Origin: GBS-DC sp037442365
Lineage (GTDB): Bacteria; Armatimonadota; Fimbriimonadia; Fimbriimonadales; GBS-DC
DNA: 64,000 bases
Reading direction: 5' to 3'
NCBI GenBank assembly: GCA_037442365.1
Contig: JBBIQK010000005.1
Coordinates: 1 to 64,000 of the forward strand
In this document: positions 8,136-17,100 of the stretch, in pieces
Layout: each line of letters starts with the position of its first letter
Numbering within the stretch: the stretch's first letter is position 1
Program-made: the position numbers and the translations under genes
The notes under the pieces: generated by a model
What the model was told of the DNA's origin: nothing
Database searches by the model: none
Seen by the model: only the letters and a program-made list of their open reading frames with translations

Positions 8136-9560
8136 ATGCAACACGGCGACCGAAAAATGTGGGGCGGGCGATTCGAAGGCAAACTCTCGCCCGAAGCGGA
8201 GGCGTATTCCTATTCCTTACAGCACGATGTTCGGCTCTGGAAGGAAGAGCTGCGCGCCAGCGCGGCGCACGCCCGCATGATGGGCATCACGGGCATGCTC
8301 AGCACACACGAGGCGAACCGTATCGTGGACGCCCTGCTCGAAATCCACGCCGAGATCGAAGAGGGCGAATGGCTCCCGCTGGACGATTACGAAGACATCC
8401 ACACGGCGATCGAGGCGCGCCTGTACGAGAAAATCGGCGCGCTGGCAGGCAAGCTACACACGGGGCGCAGCCGCAACGACCTCGTGGCGACCGAGACGCG
8501 CATGTGGCTGCGCGAGCGCACGACCGACCTCGCGCGCGCCATGCTGCGCCTGTGCGGGCAACTGATGGAACTCGCCGAGCAACATCTGGAGACGCTCCTG
8601 CCCGGACTGACGCATCAGCAGCATGCGCAGCCCGTGACGCTGGCGCAGCACCTGATGGCGCATTGCTGGGCGTTCATTCGCGACCTGTCGCGACTGGCGC
8701 ACGCGGGCGACCGCATGAACCTCTGTCCGCTGGGCGCAGGCGCGCTGTCGGGCACGAGCTTCCCCATCGATCGCGAGCTGCTCGCGGCGGAACTCGGCTT
8801 CGCGATGCCCGCACCCAACAGCATGGACGCCGTCGCCGACCGCGATTTCGTCGCCGAGTACCTGTTCGTGAGCGCGCTGCTGATGGTGCATCTGAGCCGC
8901 CTCGCGCAGGAACTGATCCTCTGGAGTACGCCCGAATACGGCTATGTGGAACTCTCCGATGAACACACGACGGGCAGCAGCATCATGCCCCAGAAAAAGA
9001 ACCCCGACATCGCCGAGCTGATTCGGGGGCGCAGCGCGCTGGTGATTGGCAACCTGACGGGCATGCTCGCGCTGCTGAAGGGGCTGCCGCTGACCTACAA
9101 TCGCGATCTGCAGGACGACAAGCCGCTGCTGTTCGCGACGATGGACACTGCGATTTCGTCGGCAACGCTGATGCGCCAGATGCTGGAGAAGGCGCACTGG
9201 AACACCGAGCGCATGCGCGCCGCGCTGCAGGGCGACTTCTCGACGGCGACGGAGCTGGCGGACTACCTGGTGCGCAAGGGCGTGCCCTTCCGCGAGGCGC
9301 ACGCAATTGTCGGCGGCATCGTGCGCGAATGCCTGCAACAGGGCGTTGCGCTCGAATCGCTGACGCTGGAGACGCTCCAGCGCCATCATCCGCGATTTGA
9401 GGTGGACGCGCTGGAGGCGATTGACCCCCTGCAGGCGGTGCGGGCGCGCGCCATCCTGGGCGGAACCGCCCCCGAAGCGGTACAGCAGCAGATTAAGCAA
9501 GCCAAGCAGTGGCTGGGGGTCATCGAGAACCAGCTCAACGAGTTGCTGAACCCGAACTGA
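8136..9560 (+). CDS. argH: Argininosuccinate lyase
   Basis: The enzyme splits argininosuccinate into arginine and fumarate, the last step of arginine synthesis. The family N-terminus (KMWGGRF) and the fumarase/aspartase superfamily signature GSSIMPQKKNPD are present. Other conserved blocks are TGRSRNDLVATE, LTHQQHAQPVTLAQH and LPLTYNRDLQDDK. The 474-residue length is normal. No other arg genes are near. The start is fixed by the TATAAT box eight bases upstream. A small membrane protein gene overlaps the stop (TGATG), so the two are translationally coupled. Confidence 0.95.
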   Translation: MQHGDRKMWGGRFEGKLSPEAEAYSYSLQHDVRLWKEELRASAAHARMMGITGMLSTHEANRIVDALLEIHAEIEEGEWLPLDDYEDIHTAIEARLYEKIGALAGKLHTGRSRNDLVATETRMWLRERTTDLARAMLRLCGQLMELAEQHLETLLPGLTHQQHAQPVTLAQHLMAHCWAFIRDLSRLAHAGDRMNLCPLGAGALSGTSFPIDRELLAAELGFAMPAPNSMDAVADRDFVAEYLFVSALLMVHLSRLAQELILWSTPEYGYVELSDEHTTGSSIMPQKKNPDIAELIRGRSALVIGNLTGMLALLKGLPLTYNRDLQDDKPLLFATMDTAISSATLMRQMLEKAHWNTERMRAALQGDFSTATELADYLVRKGVPFREAHAIVGGIVRECLQQGVALESLTLETLQRHHPRFEVDALEAIDPLQAVRARAILGGTAPEAVQQQIKQAKQWLGVIENQLNELLNPN

Positions 9561-10093
9561 TGGCGCAGTGGTTGCGGAGCGAGGCGTGGCGGTTGCGCTG
9601 GTTGCCGCTGCTGACGGCGGCGGCGGGGCTGACGGCGGCGTTCCTGCTGCAGGATGTGCCGATAGTCCGTCGGCACGCGCTGCTGCTGGCGTTGCTGGCG
9701 GGGCTGGGCTTCTTCCTGCCTGCCGTGCGCCATCGGCTGCTGATTCTGTTCGCCTACGGGCTGGGGCTTTATTTTATCGTCAAGTCGGTCGCGACATGGC
9801 TGGGGCTGCCGCTGGGCGAGCTGGGCGCGGTGGAGCAGGTGCTGTGGTTCGTGCTGGGCTGGTTGTGCATCGTCAGCGCGCTGGGAATGGGGCGTCGCTC
9901 GCCGCCTGAGTGGGCGGTCGCCCTGCTGATGGTCGCGCTGGGGCTTTACTTTGCGAACTTCACTTTTGTGCATTACGCGCAGAACAACTGGCTGCAGGTC
10001 ATCGCGGGCGTGGGGCTGACGGGCGCGGCGCTGTGGCACGCGGCAGTCGTGTGGGCGTCCCCGCCCGATGAGACGCCCCTGCAGAAAGGCTGA
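9560..10093 (+). CDS. Small integral membrane protein of unknown function
   Basis: The 177-residue product has about five hydrophobic segments (LPLLTAAAGLTAAFLL, ALLLALLAGLGFFLPAV, LLILFAYGLGLYFIV, VLWFVLGWLCIVSAL, VALLMVALGLYF and a C-terminal one). No conserved motif is recognised. The ATG overlaps the argH stop by one base (TGATG at 9558-9562), so it depends on argH translation. An upstream in-frame ATG at 9509 would overlap argH further and adds a non-hydrophobic extension, so I reject it. Confidence 0.6.
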   Translation: MAQWLRSEAWRLRWLPLLTAAAGLTAAFLLQDVPIVRRHALLLALLAGLGFFLPAVRHRLLILFAYGLGLYFIVKSVATWLGLPLGELGAVEQVLWFVLGWLCIVSALGMGRRSPPEWAVALLMVALGLYFANFTFVHYAQNNWLQVIAGVGLTGAALWHAAVVWASPPDETPLQKG

Positions 10094-10276
10094 CCACGCA
10101 GCCCCGAAATCGTCTCGCGCACACCTCGGAGGTGAATCTACCCCACCAGGATAATCGGTCGCCGTGGTCCATGAAAGGGACTCGTTTTTGAACCCAAAGG
10201 GGTGACCCGCTCCTGATACCAACTGCGCCGTCAGAGTTCATAATTGCCGTGCATCTACAGCCAGAGCCACGCGCGT

Positions 10277-10381
10277 TTTGCCCTCACCCCCAGCCCCTCT
10301 CCCGCAGGCGGGCGAGGGGAGCCGTGCAAGCCTTGAGCGACACGCTATCCCCTCTCCCGAACCTTCGGGAGAGGGGGACAA
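10277..10381. repeat. REP-like palindromic repeats (CCCCTCTCCC family)
   Basis: CCCTCACCCCCAGCCCCTCTCCCGC (within 10279-10306) is followed by GGCGGGCGAGGGGAG, and a second perfect 13-bp hairpin lies at 10349-10361/10364-10376 (CCCCTCTCCCGAA/TTCGGGAGAGGGG). The same family appears inverted at about 17520-17630. It is a dispersed non-coding repeat; a terminator role for the upstream argH unit is possible. Confidence 0.7.
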
Positions 10382-10463
10382 AAGGGGCTTAAGAGGGTAG
10401 GTTTTTTTGAGGTGCGCGCTGCTTGCGGGCGCACCCAGAATATGGAGAAGCGCGTGTTCACAC

Positions 10464-10557
10464 GACGGCTGAAGCCGTTCCTATCAAACGAAGCCGACCT
10501 TCGTCGGCTATAGCCAGCGTAGGCTGGCTTTGTGTTGTAGGAACGGCTTCAGCCGTC
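10464..10557. repeat. Composite palindromic element, copy 1
   Basis: A 94-bp element is bounded by a perfect 19-bp terminal inverted repeat (GACGGCTGAAGCCGTTCCT at 10464-10482, its complement at 10539-10557). Each end is itself palindromic. Two inner hairpins are AGCCGAC-CTTC-GTCGGCT and AGCCAGC-GTAG-GCTGGCT. A longer relative is at 42464-42610. Confidence 0.75.
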
Positions 10558-10656
10558 TTCTCTTCAAGCAGGACGCGAAAAAACCTACCCCTTTAAGGAC
10601 AAAGTGGGTGAGGGCAACATCCAGCGCCGATTTACGAACTATGACCCGCAGATTGG

Positions 10657-10812
10657 TATTACTTGCTCTGTTGCAAGGATACTTGTTCCGCCTTCGGCAC
10701 AGCCCACTTCGCCCCACAGGGCGCGGCGACCCCCTACTCATGCCTGTACGGACGCGGTTCCCGCGTCCTGTTGTTCGGCTCTCCCATTCTTTGCAACAGA
10801 GCAGGTATTACT
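10657..10812. repeat. Element bounded by an inverted repeat (MITE-like)
   Basis: GTATTACTTGCTCTGTTGCAA near 10658-10678 has a near-complement TTGCAACAGAGCAGGTATTA at about 10791-10810. The enclosed about 110 bp contain another hairpin (GGACGCGGTTCCCGCGTCC near 10750-10770). No ORF of note is inside. It lies directly beside the CRISPR array. Confidence 0.5.
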
Positions 10813-10831
10813 CTTCTCCCAGAATCTACGA

Positions 10832-11018
10832 GTTTCAATTAGCACCCACCCTTGGGGGTGAATGCTACTCACGGGTCCGTACTTATGGATCCGTACGACA
10901 CCGAGGTTTCAATTAGCACCCACCCTTGGGGGTGAATGCTACGGGGCCTGGCTCTACGAGTATTACACGTTGAGCCTCCCGGTTTCAATTAGCACCCACC
11001 CTTGGGGGTGAATGCTAC
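10832..11018 (-). CRISPR. Short CRISPR array: three 37-nt repeats, two spacers, no cas genes in window
   Basis: Identical 37-base repeats lie at 10832-10868, 10906-10942 and 10982-11018, separated by unique spacers of 37 and 39 bases. On the plus strand the repeat starts GTTTCAATTAGC and ends GTGAATGCTAC, with an internal CACCC/GGGTG stem. On the minus strand it ends ATTGAAAC, the typical 8-nt handle of type I and III crRNAs, so transcription is probably on the minus strand from a leader above 11018. A TTGACA sits there in minus orientation (11050-11056). No cas gene is seen anywhere in the window. Confidence 0.85.
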
Positions 11019-11580
11019 GGTATAGTCTACCACATCAGACCCCCCCTTTGTCAAGTCCTGCGCGCGCTTCTTAACAATTGACCCCCCGATTTGAACTCAA
11101 CACTCTGCGCGAACCTCGACGCGATTTGAACTCAAGTGCGAATTTGGGGGAGGTTCGCGCAAAAAGTATCGTTGGGCGGCTGTTGTTCTGGGGGTGTGTT
11201 TTTGGGGTGTTTTTGAGTTCAGATTTGGGGGTGTGATGTGGTGTTATTTGGGGGGTGAATTGGGTTCAGGTTCAACTATTTAGCGTGGCTAAGTATTGCG
11301 CGAAGGTCTGTAGACATTTGATTCAAGTTCAGAGGGGTGGGAGGTTCGCGCAAAGTTTAGCGTAGCTAAGGAGTTGAGGCGGATTGAGTTCAGGGTTTTG
11401 GGGTGTGAAGTTGAAGTGGCGCTTGAGGTTTGGGTTTGTGGGGTGTGAGTCGGTGGGGGGTTCGCGCAAAGTTTAGCGTGGCTAAGGATTTGGTGGGACG
11501 GCGAGCGGTTCCCGCCCGCGCGCGCCGTGTTGCCCCAACAGGCAGGAATCGCGCCTACCCCGCCGAATTGCGCAGGCGCT
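11019..11580. repeat. GT-rich non-coding region with three TTAGCGTRGCTAA palindromes
   Basis: This gene-free stretch has strong G/T bias on the plus strand. A 30-base unit (GGTTCGCGCAAAGTTTAGCG plus TRGCTAAGGA) appears at 11343-11371 and 11459-11488, with partial copies near 11104, 11152 and 11280. The palindrome TTAGCGTRGCTAA occurs at 11280-11292, 11357-11369 and 11473-11485. TTTGAACTCAA and its inverse also recur. I see no gene; it may be CRISPR leader-side sequence, a protein-binding array or decayed repeats. Confidence 0.55.
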
Positions 11581-11856
11581 ATGCAACGCATTCCCGAATC
11601 GGAGCTGGCGGGCTATCTGGAGCGCGTGCCCCAATGGACGCGCGAGGGGATTGAGATCGCCCGCGCCTTCACCTTCCGCAACTTCCGCGAGGCGATGGGG
11701 TTCGTGATGCAGGTCGCGCTGCTTGCCGAACGCGCCGACCATCACCCCGACATCGAGATTCGCTACAAGCAGGTGACGCTGCGCCTCAGCACGCACTCGG
11801 CGGGCGGCTTGACTGAGAAGGACTTCGAGCTGGCGCAACAGATTGACCAGATTTGA
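11581..11856 (+). CDS. Pterin-4a-carbinolamine dehydratase
   Basis: The 91-residue product has the PCD fold signature with the ADHHPDIEIRY motif whose histidines are catalytic, and FTFRNFREAMGFV before it. It dehydrates 4a-hydroxytetrahydrobiopterin, recycling pterin for aromatic hydroxylases; in bacteria lacking these its role is less clear. I start at ATG 11581, matching the family N-terminus (MQRIPESEL); the upstream in-frame ATG lies in repeat sequence. nnr follows after one base, so they form an operon. Confidence 0.9.
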   Translation: MQRIPESELAGYLERVPQWTREGIEIARAFTFRNFREAMGFVMQVALLAERADHHPDIEIRYKQVTLRLSTHSAGGLTEKDFELAQQIDQI

Positions 11857-11857
11857 G

Positions 11858-13384
11858 ATGCGCGGGATTCCGATTGTCGACTCGGAGCAGATGCGCGCGC
11901 TGGATCGCGCGGCGATAGAGGCGGACGGCATCCCGTCGCTGACGCTGATGGAGCGCGCGGGCTACGGCGTGTTCCAGCGGATTGCGGAGTGGTTCGCGCC
12001 GCTGTCGGGCAAGCGCGTGGCGGTGCTGACGGGCAAGGGCAACAACGGCGGCGACGGGATGGTTGTGGCGCGCTATCTGCATGAGGCGGGCGCGCAGGTG
12101 CATTTGTGGCTGGCGTGTGCGCCCGACGAGTTTCGGGGCGACGCGGCGACGCAGTGGCGGACGGTGCAGGCGTATGGCATCCCCGCGCTGCCGCTGCCCG
12201 ACGCGCCCGACCCTGCGCTGTTCCGCGACGAAGACCTGCTGGTGGACGCGCTGCTGGGGATTGGCGCGCGGGGCGACCTCAGCCCGCGCCTGTGCGCCGT
12301 GATCGACGCGGTGAATCGGGCGGGACGCCCCATCGTGGCGGTGGACATCCCGTCGGGCATCGACGCCGACACAGGCGTCGCGCTGGGCGCGGCGGTCTGG
12401 GCGACCTACACGGTCACGATGGCGCTGCCCAAGGCGGGCTTTTTCCAGAACGACGGGGCGCACTGCGTCGGGCGCTGGGCGATTGCGCCGATTGGCATTC
12501 CCCCGCGCCGTCTGGAGGCGACCCCGTGCGTGGCGCGGCTGATGACCGAGCAGGAGACGCTCGCGCGGACGCCCTGCCTGCCGCTGGACGCGCACAAGGG
12601 GCATCGGGGGCATGTGCTGGTGGTGGGCGGTAGTCTGGGGATGGCGGGCGCGCCTGCACTAACGGCGATTTCCGCGCTGCGCGTCGGCGCAGGGCTGGCG
12701 ACGGTCGCTACCCCCGCGCGCATCCAGCCGCAGGTCGCCAGCTTCTACCCCGAAGTGATGACCCTGCCCCTGCCCGACGACGACACAGGCGCGCTGACCG
12801 TGCCGGGCGCGCAGTGGCTGGCGGAGCGCCTCGCCCGATTCAGCGTGCTGGCGCTCGGTCCAGGGCTGGGCGCGCACGAGACCGTCGGCAAGGCGATGCT
12901 GGAACTGTTAGAGGCGTGGCGCGTGCTGGAGCGACCGCTGGTCATCGATGCGGACGGGCTGAACTGGCTGGCGCGGCTGGGCGCGGACACCCCCCTGCCG
13001 ACGCACACGATTCTGACCCCCCATCCGGGCGAGGCGGCGCGCCTGCTGCAGATTGAGACCCATCAGGTGCAGCAGGACCGCTACAGCAGCGCGGAGCTGC
13101 TGCACGAGCGCTACCGTGCGCTGTGCGTGCTGAAGGGCGCGTACACGGTGATTGCGGACGAAGGGGGCTTGTGGCTCGCGCCGTTCGCCGAGCCGAGCCT
13201 GGCGACAGGCGGGTCGGGCGATGTGCTGACAGGCGCGATTGCAGGACTGCTGGCGCAGGGGCTGGAGCCGTTGCCCGCGGCGCAGCTGGGGGTCTACCTG
13301 CATGGGCAGGCGGGCGCGCGATTGGCATGCGGCGGTCGCCCCGCCTACACCGCCGACGAGCTGAGCCGCGCCCTGCGGGTCTAA
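11858..13384 (+). CDS. nnr: Bifunctional NAD(P)H-hydrate epimerase / dehydratase
   Basis: The product repairs hydrated NAD(P)H. The N-terminal epimerase (YjeF_N) domain covers about residues 1-215 (LTLMERAG, LTGKGNNGGDG, VDIPSGIDADTG). The C-terminal ADP/ATP-dependent dehydratase (NnrD) domain covers about 225-500 (HKGHRGHVLVVGGSLGMAGA, GPGLG, LTPHPGEAARLL, ATGGSGDVLTG). The 508-residue length fits the fused family. The stop TAA shares bases with the stop of the convergent TPR lipoprotein gene (CTAA at 13381-13384). Confidence 0.95.
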   Translation: MRGIPIVDSEQMRALDRAAIEADGIPSLTLMERAGYGVFQRIAEWFAPLSGKRVAVLTGKGNNGGDGMVVARYLHEAGAQVHLWLACAPDEFRGDAATQWRTVQAYGIPALPLPDAPDPALFRDEDLLVDALLGIGARGDLSPRLCAVIDAVNRAGRPIVAVDIPSGIDADTGVALGAAVWATYTVTMALPKAGFFQNDGAHCVGRWAIAPIGIPPRRLEATPCVARLMTEQETLARTPCLPLDAHKGHRGHVLVVGGSLGMAGAPALTAISALRVGAGLATVATPARIQPQVASFYPEVMTLPLPDDDTGALTVPGAQWLAERLARFSVLALGPGLGAHETVGKAMLELLEAWRVLERPLVIDADGLNWLARLGADTPLPTHTILTPHPGEAARLLQIETHQVQQDRYSSAELLHERYRALCVLKGAYTVIADEGGLWLAPFAEPSLATGGSGDVLTGAIAGLLAQGLEPLPAAQLGVYLHGQAGARLACGGRPAYTADELSRALRV

Positions 13385-14142
13385 CGCGCCTCCTTCTCGC
13401 CGAGCAGCTCTTTGCGCAACTGGAGCGACGGCTCGTGTCCGGGCTTCAGCGCGAGCGCCTTTTCCAGCTCGACGAGGGCGTCGTCCCGCTGCCCCAGTTT
13501 GGCGTACACCGCCGCGAGGTGATAGCGCAGGTCAGGCGTGTCGGGCGCGGTCTGCACCGCCAGACGCAATTCGCGCAGCGCCTCGTCGTACCGCCCTAGT
13601 TTATACAGCACCCAGCCGTGCGTATCGTGGTACGCGCCGACATTCGACTTGATAGCAATCGCCCGCCGAACCAGCCGCAGCGCCTTCTCCAGCTCGCGCC
13701 CATCTTCCGCAAGCGCGTAGGCGTAGTCGTTCATCGCCAGATGGTTCTGCGGGTCTAACTGGAGCGCCTTCTCGAACCACGGGGCGTACTCGTCGCGCTT
13801 GCCCGCCAGAAACGCCAGCGTGCCCAGCACCTGATAAAAGCCCGCGCGGTCGATCTGCACGGGGATTTCACTGGCGCGCGGCTCGTACTGCACCAGAAAC
13901 GCATACGCCTGCGCCGCGGGGCGTTCAGGGCGCGCCATGTAGGCGCGATACACATCCTGCAAGGCAACGACGAAGTTGGGCGACTGCTCCACATACTGTT
14001 TGAAGAGCGCCGCCGCGCCCTCGTAGTCGCGCGTCTCCAGCTTCTGCACGCCTTGCTCCAGCAAGCTCGGTTTCTGCGGCTCCGTGCGCCCGCAGCCTGA
14101 TAGCATCAGCCCGATTACCAGCAACCCGATAAGCACTCGCAT
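13381..14142 (-). CDS. TPR lipoprotein
   Basis: The 253-residue product starts with a lipoprotein signal (LIGLLVIGLMLSGC, lipobox LSGC, lipidated Cys 17), followed by TPR units such as VQKLETRDYEGAAALFKQYVEQSP, YAPWFEKALQLDP and KLGQRDDALVELEKALALKPG. It is probably membrane-anchored outside the cytoplasm and binds partner proteins. No enzymatic domain is visible. The amidohydrolase gene lies just upstream on the same strand (stop 14149), so they are likely one transcript. Confidence 0.8.
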   Translation of the reverse strand: MRVLIGLLVIGLMLSGCGRTEPQKPSLLEQGVQKLETRDYEGAAALFKQYVEQSPNFVVALQDVYRAYMARPERPAAQAYAFLVQYEPRASEIPVQIDRAGFYQVLGTLAFLAGKRDEYAPWFEKALQLDPQNHLAMNDYAYALAEDGRELEKALRLVRRAIAIKSNVGAYHDTHGWVLYKLGRYDEALRELRLAVQTAPDTPDLRYHLAAVYAKLGQRDDALVELEKALALKPGHEPSLQLRKELLGEKEAR

Positions 14143-14148
14143 GGCGGG

Positions 14149-17100
14149 TTAGAGCGCGCTCTCAGGCACGCGCTGCGCTTCGATGGTGAAGCTCAACCCC
14201 ATCGCGTTGAGGGTTCCCGTGAGGCGGTCGCCAGACACGGTTGCGTTCACGGTGAAGCTCATGCCGCCCGCTTCTAAGGTGAGCGTGAGCGTCTCGCCGT
14301 CGGGCGCGGCGATGCTGAACTCCTGTGTGCCCAGCGGCGTCTCCAGCGCGCCGCGCAGCTGGTTGCCCTCCTGACGGATGCGCAGGGTGAAGGGCACGCC
14401 CTCAGGGGGCAGCGGATCGCCGCCCGTAATCGTGCCGCGCCATGTGCCTGCGAATCGCACGGGCGCGCCTGTCGGCGGCGTCTCGCGGGGCGCGGACTCC
14501 TCACGCTCGCGCCGCCGCTCGTCGAACACCGACTCGGCGCGCAGCCCCTTCAGGTACTCATGACGCTCCTTCTCCAGCTCCTCGCGCCATGCACGGTCGC
14601 GCTCGCGGTCGAAGTAAAGCACGCCGTCCACGAAGGTCTTCTCGCACACGGCGTAGCCGCTCAGCGGGTGGTCGCTCCAGAGCGCGAGGTCGGCGTGCTT
14701 GCCCACCTCAATCGAGCCGACATAGCGGTCGATACCGAGCTGCTTGGCGACATTCAGAGTCACGAACTTGAGCGCCTCCGCTTCGGGTACGCCGCCGTAC
14801 TTGACCGCTTTGGTCGCTTCGGTGTTCATGCGGCGCGCCAGCTCGTTGCTGTCGGAGTTGAAGCTCACCACCACGCCGCGCTCCCACATAATCGCGCCGT
14901 TGTGCGGGATGGCGTCATACACCTCGATTTTGTACGCCCACCAGTCGGAGAACGAGGACGCCCCTGCCCCGTGTCGGGCAATCTCGTTGGCGACCTTGTA
15001 GCCCTCCAGCACATGCTGGAGCGTGCCCACGCGCACGCCGAACTCCTCGCACACACGCAGCAGCATTAGTATCTCGTCCTGGCGGTAGCTGTGGCAGTGA
15101 ATGAGCCGCTTGCCCTCCAGAATCTCGACCAGCGCGTCGAGTTGCAAATCGCGCTGAGGCGGCAGCGGGCGCTTGCCCTGCCGATACTCTTCCCAGTGGC
15201 GTTTGTAGTCCAGCGCGGCGAGGAACCGCTCGCGAATCACCTGCTCCACGCCCATGCGCGAGGCGGGGTAGCGCGTCGATCCGCCCGTGCGGAAGTTGGA
15301 GCGTTTGACATTCTCGCCCAGCGCGAACTTGATGCCTGTGGGCGCCTCTTTGAAAATCATCTCGTCGGCGGTCTTGCCCCAGCGCCACTTGACCGTGATG
15401 CTCTGTCCACCAATCACATTCGCCGAGCCGTGCAGCATCAGCGCGCCCGTCAGACCGCCCGCGAGCTGGCGGTAGATGTTCACATCGTCGGGGTTAATCA
15501 CATCCTGAATGCGCACTTCGGCGGTGCAGACATTCGTGCCCTCGTTCACGCCGCCGGTGATGGCGGTGTGCGAATGGCAGTCCAGCAGTCCGGGCGTGAG
15601 GTGCTTACCCGTGCCGTCGATGATGCGTGCGCTGGGCGGCGCGGTCAGGTTCTTGCCCACCGCCGCGATTTTGCCGTCCACCACCAGCACATCGGCGTCA
15701 GGCAGCGGCTGATCGTGCGCCAGCGTCCACACGGTGGCGTTGCGAATGAGCCAGGTGTTGTGTTCATCGGCGGGCGGGGGCATCAGCGGCGTGAGCTTCA
15801 CGCGCGGCAGAGTCGGCGTCTCGTCGGATGCGCCTGCCTGCTCCGTGCGCTCAGCGGGCGGCTGACTGGTCTGCTCGCGCGGGGCGTCCTGTCGCGGGGG
15901 CACGCCCGCAGTGAGGTGGTCGGTGCATGCCTCCTCACACGCATGCGCCTCATGGTCGTGGCTCTGCATGTGGGTTAATGTGCTGCCGTGCGCGTGGTGG
16001 AAGCAGCAGGAGGCTTCCATCAGGCTGCCCGTGTTCTCGGCGTCCCAGTCGCGCGGGCGGCGGAAGGGCGGTGTGGCAGGCGCGCTTGCGGTCTGTTGCG
16101 CGTCGCTCACTTTGAAGCGCTTGCCGTCCGCGAACACGAACTCGATTCGCGCGCGCGGCTCAAACAGTTCCCCGCGCGCCACCACAAAGCTCGCCGTCTT
16201 GCCCACCGCGAGGTCGCCGAAGCGGTTTTGCAGCCCCATCAGCTCGGCGGGGGTCAGCGTCAGGGCGCGCAGCGCCGCCTCTTTGGGCAAGCCGTTCGCA
16301 ATCGCCGTGCGCAGGTTGCGCAGCAGCCGCTCTGGGTCGCCCAGCCCCTCGGTCGTGATAGCGAATCGCACCCCGTGTTCGTGCAGAATCGCGGCGTTCT
16401 GATACGCCAGCGCGCGGTTGCGCAGGCTGGTCAGCGTCGGCGGGTTGAGCGGGTCGTAGCTGCGCAACGGTTCAGGCATCTCGAGGGTCAGCAGCACGGG
16501 GATGTCGCGCTTCTTGAGTTCGTCGGCGACCTTCGCCGCTTCCTGCCCGCCCACAATCACCACGCGCAGGTTGAACTCGTCGGCGATGCGCAGCACACGG
16601 CGGATGTCTTCCGCGCTGTTGGCGATTGCCAGCAGGGGCGTCTCACGCTTCAGCACGGGCTGCAACGCCTCCAGCGCGCGGTTCATCGCCGGGCGCGGCT
16701 TGCCCGTCGGGTCGCGCAGGTACGCCTCCCAAACCTGCATCTGGTGCTGCGCGTCGTAGAGCGTCTGGCGCACGAGCGCAATCGCGCCCATCAGCGAGCT
16801 GGGGTAGCCGCCCCCGCCCTCAAAGCCGCCGCGCCCGCGCAGATTCAACACCACGCCGACCTGCGGCGCAATCACCAGCTCTGCAGGCGCGCCCGTCCCC
16901 ACGCTGATGACCGCGCTCTGCCCGCTCATAATGCCGTGCGGCGGCGCAATATGCGCGGCGACGAAGCCTGCGCGACGCCAGCGCGCCAGCTGCGCCGAAT
17001 CGGGCTGCATCAGTACCGTCGCCTGACGCTCCGGGCGAATCTGCGCATTCGGGTGGGTGTTGCCGCGCTCGTAACTGGCATACGCGGGATCGTTCGCCTG

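Noticed and set aside
7604..8962. Open frame across mutY and argH in another frame
   Set aside because: Overlaps two identified genes out of frame; Arg-rich composition typical of a shadow.
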